From assembly GCA_035048815.1 (NCBI GenBank), contig JAUCBN010000062.1, positions 1,002,001-1,066,000 on the forward strand: 64,000 bases of DNA, read 5' to 3'. The position numbers and the translations under genes are program-made. This DNA is from Abelmoschus esculentus (lineage: Eukaryota; Streptophyta; Magnoliopsida; Malvales; Malvaceae). Shown here piece by piece: positions 37,153 through 48,211 of the stretch (within the stretch, counting starts at the first letter, position 1; each line of letters begins with the position of its first letter). The notes beneath the pieces are model-generated. The model was not told where the DNA came from, searched no databases, and saw only the letters and a list, made by a program, of their open reading frames with translations.

Positions 37153-37891
37153 ATATAATAATTAATGTAAAATTTATCCCTATTTTTCATGAAATAATTC
37201 AATTGAAGATTGAAATTAGCCATATTGTAATCAAATTAGACGTGACATAAAATTGATTGAAGATAAAATTAGTAAAAGTTAAAATAAATAGTTAACTAAT
37301 ATTAAATAATTATAGGTTAATTTAATAAAATAAGATATTAAATTGTTTAAATTAAATTATAAGTCTGAATCAATATAATATAAATGAGAAAAATGAATTA
37401 AAAATTATTTTTATAATAAATTTTAAAATATTTAATACATATTAATTAAACAATAAATTAAATTATCGTAAAAATATATTTTATTATGATAAAATATATT
37501 AAATTTAAGAATACTTCAAGTGGCAATAAAAATAGAAAATATATTTTAATATATAAATTATTTAATAAAAATTACACGAATCTTTATATTAAAACTATAT
37601 ATATTAATATTATAAATAAAAAATTTTGATTGGAAAACAACGTCTCCTAATGAGCCGTTTTAATATATAATCTAAATTAATTAATTAATTATCGATAATT
37701 AAAAAATTAATATAATTTTATACGTAATTTCTGTCTTCAACCAAGGGTGGAAAGGTAAATACGACGTTTCTATAGTTTCCTCTGCAATAACTCATTTAAT
37801 TTCACTGCCCAACAACCGAAAACCAGAAGCTGAAGGAATCGTTTTCTCTGCAAATCGTTTCAACCGGAGTTTGTTTCTCTGATCAAACACT
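37153..37891. other. AT-rich promoter-side region of the ERF gene
   Basis: Long A/T runs with no ORF to about 37700, then a more balanced stretch (37730-37891) that is probably the promoter edge and leader of the group VII ERF. Confidence 0.45.
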
Positions 37892-39906
37892 ATGTGTGGA
37901 GGTGCTATTATCTCCGATTTCATACCGCCGGCGAGGTCATCGCGACGCTTGACGGCCGATTTCTTGTGGCCTGATCTGAAAAAATCAGGATTTAAGAAGG
38001 GATCCGGAAGAAAGTACACTAAGCCGGTGATCGATTTGGATGATGATTTCGAGACCGACTTCCAGGAGTTTAAGGATGAAGGATCTGATGTAGATGACGA
38101 TAATATTGATGCTGTTTTGGATGATGTCAAGCCATTTGCTTTCTCTGCTATAAAGAAATCAGCTTCTGCTGCCTCACATGGTAAATAACAATAATATTTT
38201 CTTCTCCTCTTTATTTTCCTTAATATTGAAGGCGTAATCTGGTTATATTATTGATTAATTGTTAGTAACAATTTTAAATTATATTGCTTAACACTTGTAA
38301 TTATTTTTTTGTTGCTTGTTTGGCTATTTGATATAATAGAAGTAGGTCTCGAGAATATCTTGGTTAGTATTTTCACTTGAAATTTTGTTAAAAAGCCTGT
38401 GTTCTTCAAGTAAAAATGTTTTCCCCAGATTTTCTAGATATTTCTCAGGCTATATATATATATATGTATATATATATGTTAAAAAGTTAATATTTATAAA
38501 AGTTGCTTTCCAATTTTTTTCATTTATTTTGTCTTCATTTTAAGCTGAAAATATGGCATGGAAAATAAAATTCTAGAAGTTATATTTATAAAACCAAAGC
38601 AATTTAAAGCTTCTTCAACTTGAGTGAACAAAGATTTCTCTGTAATAATACTGAGATTTTCAGCTAACACATCAGTTCATTTTTGTTGTTTGTCTCCTGA
38701 GATTGAAATCTGTTGAAATAAACTTTGATTCATTGTTTAATAGGAAAACTTTTGTTTAAATTAACTTTTAATTGTTTCTATCAGGGTTTGTTTCGTTGAT
38801 TAGGAAGAAATTTAGTTCGGTAAACGACACGCGGAGTAATAGTTCATGGATGTAATAACTGAAGATGTTTTTCTCACGATTAATGTCTTAAATTCTGTTG
38901 CCTTGTGAAAATTTTGTTGTGATTTGTATAGATCTTCATTGACTAGTAACATTTATTTATTGTTCATGTAGCTGTATGATCATTAAAACTTTCCTTTTCA
39001 ATCATTGAAGGTTTGAACTCCAGAAATTCCGTGCAAATCAACGATCAAGCTGAGAAATGTGCGAAAAGAAAGAGGAAGAACCAGTATCGTGGGATCCGGC
39101 AGCGACCATGGGGTAAATGGGCTGCTGAAATCCGAGACCCGGTGAAAGGGGTTAGGGTCTGGTTAGGAACTTTCAATACTGCCGAAGAAGCTGCGAGAGC
39201 TTATGATGCTGAGGCGCGGAAAATTCGTGGTAATAAAGCAAAGCTGAACTTCCCTGACGAGACTCCCCGTGTCTCTCCAAAGCTCGCAGCTAAGACAAAT
39301 TCTCAGAAACCTGTCTCCAAGTCAAACTTGAGCCCTGTCCAGCCGCATCTGAACCAGAATTTCAATTACCTGAATAATCCTGAACAAGAATACTTTGATA
39401 CCATGGGTCTCATAAAAGAGAAGCTGCCAATGAATCAATTTGCATATGTGCACCCGTTTCCTACATCTATAGATGCCGGATTTAAACCGTTTAATCAATC
39501 TGATAATTCCCCCATGTATTTCAATTCTGACCAGGGAAGTAACTCCATCGACTGTTCTGATTATGGCTGGGGAGAACAGGGTTCCAAAACTCCTGAAATA
39601 TCATCCATTCTTGAAGCTTCAATAGAGGGTGATGAGTTCCTGGAGGATGCAAACCCTAATAAGAAGCTGAAACCAAGTTCCGACAATGCTATGCCTACCG
39701 ATGACAATTCAGCAAAGAGTTTATCCGATGAGCTATTGGCTTTAGACGATCAGATGAAGTACTTCCAAATGCCACCTTTCCTCGACGGGAACTGGGACAC
39801 CTCAATTGATGCATTCCTCAACGGAGACACAACACAGGACAGCAGAAACCCCATGGATCTCTGGAACTTTGATGACTTCCCTTCCATTCCCGGGGCCGCT
39901 TTCTGA
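37892..39906 (+). CDS. RAP2.12: Group VII ethylene response factor (RAP2.12/RAP2.2 type), 394 aa
   Basis: Transcription factor of the low-oxygen response. Two exons, 37892-38180 and 39011-39906, with an 830 bp intron (phase 1, completing Gly97). The N-terminus is MCGGAIISDFIPPARSSR, the Cys2 N-degron: in the known family, Cys2 oxidation by plant cysteine oxidases leads to destruction in air and stability in hypoxia. WPDLKKSGFK and an acidic stretch follow. The AP2/ERF domain is at about residues 122-179 (YRGIRQRPWGKWAAEIRDPV, WLGTFNTAEEAARAYDAEAR), preceded by a basic nuclear-localisation run AKRKRKNQ. The C-terminal motif NPMDLWNFDDFPSI is the activation region also seen in RAP2.12. The intron right after the acidic N-terminal region is the usual position. 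RAP2.12 and RAP2.2 are close; the symbol reflects the best overall resemblance. Confidence 0.95.
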
Positions 39907-41511
39907 GCAAAATCTTTGCTCAACTTGCTAGTTTTTGTAAATAAACCAACATGTGAGTGAGTTTCACAAACCCCTCTGGGTTTGGCAGCTTGCTTTATAA
40001 AATTATTTGAACAACATGTTGATTCGTTTAATATATTTTGCTTCTGTTTTGTTGGTGTACTTTTTCTCAGGGAAGTCGAAGCTGAAGCCGAATCCGGAGT
40101 AAAAGCACAGGTATGTTACTTGCTTAAAGCCTCGTCCTCTTCGGTTCGATCAGATGATTCTCATGGTATGTTTTCTCTTGTAATGCCTTTATTTTTGTAG
40201 ACTTCTGGACTTGGAAATATTAAGTTTTTAATGACTGTATAAGTGATTTATGTGTGTATTTTCATGATGAAAATACCCAGAACATATTAATGTTGAAATT
40301 TTGCTCTTTGTTTCTCTCTTACTAAGATTTTAATCTTAATAAGTAAGATTAATATAAAGATGTTCTTTTAATCTCTTTTATTTCTCATTAAACCGGTCGA
40401 TTTTACTTTAATTTGACTTTGATTTGATATTATATTAATCTTGGTATTGTTGTAGTTTAATGCATTTTATTTATGTGGCTTTATTTTAAATGGTTTAATA
40501 TATTTAATTATTTATGTTTAAAAAATAACTTGATAATCAATTTATGTCGTAGCTGAACAAGCGAAGTCATTTTACTGTTGGACAGTTGGTGGATTAATAG
40601 AATAAATTTATTATGACTTTAATATTATTATAGACACAATCATTTATCAATGAAATTTTTAAATATGAAATGTTGGATTTATTAAAATATTTTAAATTAT
40701 AATAAAATTAATAGAGTACATAAGTTGTATAGGTAAAATTTGTTATTATATTAAGTCTTTATTTTAATGATAGAGTGATATATTTATCGTAAAATTTTAA
40801 TTGTGTAAAATGTATGTTTTTATATTTATAATTAAGTGATTAAATTATTACTTTAAAAGAATACTATATTTATTTATAAATTTATAATTAAACGACTCGA
40901 TCAGTGTGAATCTAAAAATTCAAGAATAGAGTTTAATTTTTTTTTTCAAATTTATATACGAATATTATTTTACCTTTACGCATATACATTTAAGAAAATA
41001 AGAAAGAAAACATTAATTTAAACGTGATTTGTAAAAATGGGGATGCATGTGCTTCGTCCACATGCATCCGTCTTTGAATATAATTATTTTTTATAACAGA
41101 AAATTAATATATTCATTATTAAACATATAATTAAATAATTAGTCATATAATATAAATTAGTCCAATAATAAATTTAATATCAAATAATATAATATAAAAT
41201 TTTTTATTGTGATAGTCCCCACCAATACCATCATAGAGTTGTGTCCTTGGCATCCCGTGGAAAGAAATGACCCCTTGACAAGAAATCAAAGCCTTTGCTA
41301 TTAGAAGGATCTCGTGAGTTGTATTATTTATCAAGTAAAAACGAATGGTAAGTGTATAAAATTAGATTCGATTCTAAAAAATTAATTATTCATTCAAGAA
41401 AAATACTTGAGTTATATTTTATAAATTAAACTCGAAATTTTTTTAAATAAAATTTAAATTAAAAATAAAAATATAATATGAAATTTTGAGATTAGTTTTA
41501 AAGTTTGAGTT

Positions 41512-41876
41512 GAGTAAACTGCATAAATAGTCCCTTGACTATATTCCAATTATCTTTTATAGCTTTTGACTGTCAAATATTACAAATTGCTTCATTAATT
41601 AACTTTTTTGATACAAAATGATCTTGTACCGTTAAAAATTTGACAGAATAATCATGTGGACGTTAACACGCTGACTTGGTTATAGAGATTGAGGATACCA
41701 CATGGATAACCTAGTCAACATGTTAACGTCTATATTGTTATCCTGTCAAATTTTTAACAGCACAATCCCCTTTATATCAAAAAAATTAATCAATGGACCA
41801 ATTTGTAACATTTAATAGTCAATGGATATAAGAAACAACTAAATTATAGATAAAGGACCATTTATATACTTTACTC
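41512..41876. mobile_element. Foldback MITE, GAGTAAACTGCATAAATAGT ends, copy 2
   Basis: 365 bp with arms of about 170 bases. Left GAGTAAACTGCATAAATAGT, right on the minus strand GAGTAAAGTATATAAATGGT. Inside, TTAAAAATTTGACAGAATAA pairs with TTAAAAATTTGACAGGATAA and GACGTTAACACGCTGAC with GACGTTAACATGTTGAC. No ORF. Length and termini relate it to 7448-7808. Confidence 0.75.
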
Positions 41877-42277
41877 TAAAAAAATATGAAGATGCATATT
41901 ATATAATAATATATATATTTATAACTAAATTTAAATAAAAAATTAAATAAATTTTAGATTATAATATATAACTTTTAACTCGTTTAATTTAATTTAATTT
42001 TTATTTAACCCGTGTCTCAGACTCCAACTTTTCTGTGAAACCAATACGTTCTTGTATGAGATGACTTGATGGATTCAAATCTCATCATCATCACGAGTTA
42101 AGATCATGCAAAGACACTCATAACATAAAATAAGGGAAAGTATATATTTAGTACTTCAACTATATATATATATATATTATTGTTTTAATATTTTAATTAT
42201 TATTTTTTAATAAAACAGGGAGATCTTTGCTGGTTTTCATTCTTGGTCTGAAACTCTTTGGAGGGTATAAAGATTAA

Positions 42278-42412
42278 TCAATTAGAACCTTCTGAACTTA
42301 ATATTGTTGAAGATTCCACTACAGTCTCAGAAATTGAATGTTGATGGAAACAGGTCTCATAGACATTCAGCTTCCCATCAACAGTCTCAAGCATCAAAGG
42401 AGACAACTCCAT
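42278..42412 (-). other. Orphan 44-codon ORF with leader-like upstream sequence
   Basis: ATG at 42412-42410 encodes MELSPLMLETVDGKLNVYET and ends VVESSTILSSEGSN. Upstream on the same strand (42413-42610) the sequence is CT-rich (CTCTCTCCCTTCTCTCTTG), like a plant 5' leader, and less AT-rich than the surroundings. I do not recognise the protein. It could be a gene fragment, a first exon, or chance. Confidence 0.25.
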
Positions 42413-42847
42413 AACAAAAAGACGGCAAATGACCGGAGAACACAACACCGGAGACGAAAGAAAACTATCGAGAAGATGAAGGGGACCGGAGCAGAAAGGA
42501 AAATAAAGGAACGAAGGAGGAGGTGGCCACCGCTCTAAGGCCAAGAGCAGCAGTACAGCACCACCCAAGGGAGCTGAGAACCAGATCTAGGGATTAGAAC
42601 AAGAGAGAAGGGAGAGAGATTTCATGCAAAGCATACAATTTTAGAATAACAAGAAGCCATTGGAGCATATAACGAAAATATAAATTCAGAACTTATGATT
42701 CCAACAAAATAACAAATTTTCATAAGCCATGGATGTCTAGAACACTATTTAACTACACTTATGCCAAAACACAATCCCATCATTATATCAAAACAAAGTT
42801 CAAAATGCCTCAATTTTAAAGCAAAAACATTTTCTAGAGTAAATCCT

Positions 42848-44523
42848 TCATTCCCAACCTGTGGGAGCAGGGGGTGGGGAATCGATGGGAACACCTGCCA
42901 TTGGTGGAGGAGCTGCAGCATCCCACACATCAGCGGGAACAGACACTGCATTCAGAATTTCAAAGTAGTTTTAACCTAAGGAAACAGTAAGATGTAAATT
43001 AAATAACATAAACAGGAATAGAACATGTTACCTTGGTCACCCCAGTTAACAGGAACAGGGACACCAGAAATAGGTGCCTGAACCATGTCAGCAGCCCATT
43101 GATCGCCTATTTGTGCAGGCCATTGGTCAGCTGCTAAAGCACCCATTCCAAAATCTGCAGCAGGGAGTCCATAATCAGGGGCCACAACAGCCTCCTCCTC
43201 TTCCTGCTCTTTAGCTTCCTCGGGCTCCCTGTAGAAGAATAGATCCACCTACATACAAACCATGCATTAGACCACACATTGTATAGGCAATGTCATAATA
43301 GTGATATATCTTTTACCATCACATCCCACTTCTGTCCAGGAGCAATTGTGCCGCGCATCTGAAGAACCATCCTGGCTAACAACCAGAAAAGACAACCAAT
43401 GCTGTGCTTTCCCTTGTTGTTAGCAGGGATACCAATGTCAACATAGCGCATCGGCGAGTCAGTATCACAAAAGGCAATGGTAGGAATGTTTCCAAGAGCT
43501 GCTTCCTTGATAGGCTGCAAAGAATACCCAATTTGTTAGCTAATCCAAAACCATTCAACTCACTGTTTATTCAAACACAACAAAACTCAACTCAATTTAC
43601 CTGGTGGTCAGTCCTGGGGTCTGTGAGGATAAGAAGACGGGGCTCGCTGAAAGAAGTCTGCATCTGGTTAGTGAATGTACCAGGAGTGTGCCTTCCGGCA
43701 ATAGCATGACAACCGGTGTACTGTGCAAACTTCAGCACAGCTCTCTGACCATAGGGCCTTGCAGATTGAACAATAATGTCTTGAGGATTCTCAATAGCAA
43801 CGATTACACGAGCGGCAAGCTGAAGTTTCTCCCAGGTCTTGCCAAGGTTAATGATGTAAATTCCTATCATATAGATAAGAGAGAACACCATCATTAAAAA
43901 CAGATATTAGTACACAAATACATGTAAATTATAACCAAATAAACTTCAATACTAATACATAATATCATTCTCTGAAAGTAAATTCAACTGGTAACATTTG
44001 CAGTAACCATACATACAAACCAAACATATAACTAGCAGAACACAATTCTGTCGGAAACAAATTGTCTAAATACACAAAATCCTGATCAAAGGTCCCATAA
44101 TTATAAATAATTTCACCTAGAACACAGATTTAGAATATTAAAACGTATTTATATATATATATATTTATAATCAACACAATGAACAGATCTGGGTTCTTAC
44201 AATACACATGCTTTACTAATCTAATAAATCAAAGAATCCCAACACTCACAACACTGGAAAACAACAACCCAAATCTTAATAGACAAAATACATGCAAAAA
44301 ACTGAAAATTTAAGTTTCAGCAGAAAAAAAGACATGGAAATGTGGATGTAAAACAAAAAAAAAATGAAAAATTACCGTCATTGCGACGCTTGAAAACGTA
44401 ACGCTCCATCTGGAAATCACAGTTCTTGGTACCGAGATGGACTTCGGCTGCCAACATCATCTGGATGTCGGCTTCTTTAGGAGAAAGCTGCCTTGCAGAT
44501 GTCGGGGCCATCGCAGTCGCCAT
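42848..44523 (-). CDS. RPSA: 40S ribosomal protein SA (uS2), 307 aa
   Basis: Component of the small ribosomal subunit, needed for 40S maturation. Exons in transcript order: 44376-44523, 43601-43863, 43317-43514, 43032-43248, 42848-42945; phases agree and total 307 aa, slightly longer than Arabidopsis RPSaA (298). The uS2 fold is seen in MLAAEVHLGTKNCDFQMERY, GIYIINLGKTWEKLQLAARV, AIAGRHTPGTFTNQMQ and EPRLLILTDPRTDHQ (exons 1-2), then DIGIPANNKGKHSIGCLFWL (exon 3). The eukaryote-specific tail is acidic and Trp/Ala/Pro-rich (KEQEEEEAVVAPDYG, DQWPAQIGDQW, PPPAPTGWE). The start MATAMAPTSARQLSPKEADI is the first ATG in the exon. A telo-box palindrome lies about 100 bp upstream, a normal promoter mark for ribosomal-protein genes. 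Confidence 0.97.
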
Positions 44524-44625
44524 GTTGGTTTCCCGCAGAGAAGAATTTGTAAATGGAAAAGGCAGAGAGGCACCGTCCAGGCGTCCAGATAGAGCTGAAG
44601 CAAGTTTACAGTTTAGTCCATTATA

Positions 44626-44650
44626 AACTAGGGTTTCAGAAACCCTAGTT
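44626..44650. promoter_or_regulatory. Inverted pair of telo-boxes upstream of RPSA
   Basis: AACTAGGGTTT and AAACCCTAGTT face each other across CAG, an 11-bp palindrome arm. AAACCCTA is the telo-box known from promoters of plant ribosomal-protein and other growth genes. It sits 103 bp before the RPSA start codon, near the expected start of transcription. Confidence 0.7.
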
Positions 44651-45195
44651 AAAGGAAATGACGCTTTTGGGCTCGTTGTTTTCTAGTATTTCCATTAAGT
44701 TTATTTTAGGCCTTATATTATAAAAAATAATATTTCTCCTTGAACTGTAATTAAAAATTTATTTTAATCTCGTCATTATTAAAGAAAATATTTTAGTCTT
44801 TGTGTATTTAACAAGTTATTAAGTTAAAATTTCAGTTGTTGTATATTTTAATATTTGTTATTAGAGTTTAATTTTTAATTTTTTAAATTCGTCGATCTTC
44901 ATCGAATATTATTATTATATTTTAAGTATGTATGTGTCATAAAACTCATTTAATGATTCAAATTATAAACGATGATATTAATTTTTTTAAGTGATTTGAA
45001 TTTAAAAATCGTGGTCCGTAAGTATCCATAAATTACTACTTTGTAATTGAAATATGATATTGAAAAAATATTAAATCAAATTATTTAACAGAATTAACAA
45101 ATATAATTGTTCTCATGACTGAAAATACTTATTTTGGAAGAAACAAATAATCCAGGGACCTTTCTAGAATTTTACCTATTATTTGCCCTCCATTC

Positions 45196-45290
45196 TTTAT
45201 ATACGAACCTTCCTCTATTTTTTCTCTGCACTGCAACTCAAACACAAAGCTCCATTCTCTTCTTCAACAGCCTCCTATATATATATATAT
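45196..45290 (+). promoter_or_regulatory. Displaced core promoter and leader start of the SAUR gene
   Basis: TTTATATA at 45196-45203 is a good TATA box. About 30 bases later comes CTCTGCACTGCAACTCAAAC, followed by AGCTCCATTCTCTTCTTCAAC and then TA repeats, which is the composition of a SAUR leader. The leader is interrupted at 45291 by the LTR-like sequence; its continuation is the TA tract immediately before the SAUR ATG at 47834. Confidence 0.55.
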
Positions 45291-47714
45291 TGTAGGACTT
45301 GAATTTCGTCCTAGGTAAATAAATAAATAAATAAATTAATAAAATTAAATTAAAAAAAAAAGAAAAGAAAGGGATAAGAGAGTTTGGAAGTTACCTGCAG
45401 TTAGGGAGTTTTGGGTGGTTCTTTATTTGAAAATAAGGAGCACGTTCAAAAGGGGGCAGAGCCAATTGCAGGGAAAAAAAGAAAAGGATAGCAGCAAGGA
45501 GTGATACACGGCAGCAGGGGAAAGGAAAAAGAAAAAAGAAAAGGAAATTGGTGAACGGCAGTGGAAAAAAGAGGAGTTCATTGGATTGATCAAAGCATTC
45601 AGATTCGATTCTAAGGTAAGAGTTTAGTTTATGTTTTATTTTGATGCAAAAATGGATGTTAAATCAACAAACTCAAAAAAATAGATTTGTTTTAGGATGC
45701 CAATTCGAATTAAGGTAATTTTAGGGTGTTATTCCGATAGAATTTAGTGTTCAAGAGTGATCCGAGATTTGTTTTAGGTGTTTAGATTAAGGAAAGTGTG
45801 TTACCGAGTGTTTTGGGGGAAATCTTTAATGTGTTCGGTTGTTTAAATCTAGAAAACCAAAGTTTTCGGGTGGTTTTAGGTGTTTTTAGAGTTTCCGGTG
45901 AGGTTTCCGGTACCAGAAGTGGTCACCGGAGCTTGATCGTGGTGGTCGGAATCTTAGGACGGTGGCCGGCGAACACCCGGTGATCGCCGGAGAATGGCGG
46001 CGATGGATCTGTAGGCGGCTACCATGGTGGTTCTGGGTTGATGTTCTTCATGTTCTTCGTGTTCATCGAAGAACATGAAGAACACTTTAAAAATATGTGT
46101 GTTTGATCTAGTTTAGGGCTATTTTCTGGGTTTAGACGTGTTTGTGTAGAGAGAATTCTGAGGGTGAGTCGGTCGGCCGAGTTAAGGGTGATAACCCAAA
46201 TGACCGAGTCAACTCGGTTCAAGGGTTTTGCTTGGTAGCAAAACGCTGCCGTTTCACGTCCCTTGGCCCGCGCGTTTTGATCCGGGTCAACCCGGATCCG
46301 CGCTCTTCAAGAAAAGTGGGAAATTACTCACGCGGTCCCCCAGGTTTTGAACTGTAATTCATTTTAGTCCCTTTTTCCCTTAATTAAGGCCTAAAACTTC
46401 AATTTTCACTCAATTTAACCCCTAATTGAACCCAATTCGAACCAATGATTCAAAATTTCATCAATTTAGACGTTAATTAGGATTAAAATTAATTTTAAAC
46501 TTAGATTTAATTTAATTAGATACTTAATTGGATTTAATTAAATTTTCTAGGCTTAGAATTAATTTAAATTGATCAAAATTAAGTTTAAATCAACCCCCTA
46601 AAATTGTTTGTCAGTTCCCGATGTAACTCCTTTTATTTTAATTTCCGGTGTTTATTTTTGAGCTCCTATATCTTTTTAATAAAAGTAACTTAGCTCTTTT
46701 GTCATCTTTATTGTTTTAATTGCTTTATTTAATTTGTTTATTTTTGCTTGCATGTTTTTAAATCATATAGTATATTTGTTTAGGATATCATTTAATTTAC
46801 ACTTAGATTAATTAAAATTAGAGCCTTGTTAGGATTAGTTACTTTAATTAATTAATTAATTAATTAAATAGGGGAGATAATTTAGTAACGATGATGTTCT
46901 AATCATATATCTCGGATACACTAAGTGGTCAGTGTTTTGAAACAACATTATGTTGGCCAATAGTGTACTTTGGTATCGTATTCGGCGCGTCATCGAAACG
47001 TAGAAAATGACAGATAATTTAGGGTTAGAATTTAATGAAATTAATTAGGTAAATAATTAGAAACACTAATAGTAATTATTAATTTTGTTTGGTGTCGAAA
47101 TGGTAGTGTCCGTGCATTCGGATATTATCATAATACAACCGGTGAAATTAATAATTTAATAGGGTTTAAACATTTAATCAATGGAGCCTCATAGGTTAGA
47201 ACTTAAAATGAACCAGATAATAATCCGATCATGCATTTAAAAACCTTTTGGGTCAGAATTTATATTTCTTTAAATACGAGTTAAGATTTCCTATTCTAGG
47301 ACGTCTTTTTCAAAGCTCGTATTTAAAAGAAATGTACCTTTTACTCAAAAGGATATTATTATTCGAGCGATATTTATTTGACGATAATGGATTAAATTAA
47401 TATTATTATTCGAAATACCAAAATGCCACGTGTAATTAATAAGGTACCGATTTCGGGCGCTCGTAAGGGTCGTCCTTACGCGTAACCGACTCCCGAACCC
47501 AAATATTTTCAAAATGAATCTCTGGTTTGTTTTATGGTGTCTGGCCTACCAAAGTGGCCGGTGGCGACTCCAAATTAAAATTCAAATAAAATATGTTTTT
47601 TTTAATACCCCGATATTTTCATAAATAATAATTAAAAGTGGTAAAAAACTCGATTTTCCAAAATTCACTCGCCAGGCTATTTTTCGCCATTTCGGTTTTA
47701 AAATGGTCGCGACA
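45291..47714 (+). mobile_element. Probable solo LTR (about 2.4 kb), Tat/Ogre-like ends
   Basis: Starts TGTAGGACTTGAATTTCG and ends GGTCGCGACA, so the ends are TGT..ACA, directly bordered on both sides by TATATATA, consistent with a 5 bp target duplication inside a TA microsatellite. There is no gag or pol coding and no primer-binding site after the end, so a solo LTR is more likely than a full element. GC content is clearly higher than the flanks in 45890-46340. The pair GTGGCGACTCCAAATT (about 47563) and GGTCGCGACA near the 3' end is familiar from LTRs of Tat/Ogre-type Gypsy elements. A perfect 18-bp hairpin lies at 46042-46084. The scattered short ORFs are not credible genes. Confidence 0.55.
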
Positions 47715-47786
47715 TATATATATATACAATCAAATCGCTTAGCACAATATATATATATATATATATATACAATCAAATCGCTTAGC

Positions 47787-47835
<49 letters not shown>
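47715..47835. repeat. TA microsatellite with a duplicated 43-bp unit
   Basis: ACAATCAAATCGCTTAGCA occurs at 47726-47744 and again at 47769-47787, each flanked by TA runs. The second copy is followed by about 45 bases of pure TA, whose last bases form the start codon of the SAUR gene. A likely unstable tract. Confidence 0.85.
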
Positions 47836-47838
<3 letters not shown>

Positions 47839-48211
47839 GAAAGTTGTGAAGCTAACAAAGCTCAAGTCTGCAATAAAAAGATGGCCGTCTCTAACGAAAC
47901 TGACCTGCACCAGCAGCGCCATAGCGGCATCGGATTCTGCAGACAAGTCGAATGTCCCGAGTTGTCATCACCCGGTTCATGTTGGCAAGTCACGACGGAG
48001 ATACATGGTAAGGTCAGAGATCATCTGCCACCCTCTATTTCAAGAGCTGATAGATAGGTCCGACGGTTCTGGTGGCGGTGACGATGGTGGTGACGGTGTA
48101 GTTGTGATTTCTTGCGAGGTTGTTTTGTTCGAGCACTTGCTTTGGATGCTTGGGAATGATGGAGCTCAACTGGGTTCCATGGAAGAGCTGGTCCAGTTCT
48201 ATACTTGCTGA
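47834..48211 (+). CDS. SAUR76-type auxin-responsive protein, 125 aa, intronless
   Basis: Small auxin-up RNA protein. Known SAURs inhibit PP2C.D phosphatases and so activate plasma-membrane H+-ATPases in cell expansion; the SAUR76-79 subgroup is also linked to ethylene responses. MAKVVKLTKLKSAIKRWPS is the N-terminus typical of this subgroup. The SAUR core is HPVHVGKSRRRYMVRSEIICHPLFQELIDRS (about residues 47-77), then a Gly/Asp-rich loop (GSGGGDDGGDG), then CEVVLFEHLLWMLGN..SMEELVQFYTC to the stop. Length is normal and there are no frame breaks. The ATG follows a long TA tract with no normal leader beside it; a plausible core promoter is 2.6 kb upstream, beyond an LTR-like insertion. The reading frame is therefore intact, but expression may be altered. 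Confidence 0.9.

Larger units (their letters stand above)
39907..42847. other. Intergenic region with a foldback MITE and an orphan transcript-like patch
   Basis: 39907-40200 is the ERF 3' region; an exon-like block with good borders (about 40072-40110) may reflect a 3'UTR intron. 40200-41500 is AT-rich without visible features. 41512-41876 is a foldback element. 42278-42620 looks, on the minus strand, like a 5'UTR and short ORF. 42620-42847 is the 3' flank of RPSA. Confidence 0.5.

Noticed and set aside
45798..46357. Short ORFs in the solo LTR (45798-45983, 46019-46222, 46142-46357)
   Set aside because: Higher GC makes chance ORFs likely; no gag, protease or polymerase motif seen.
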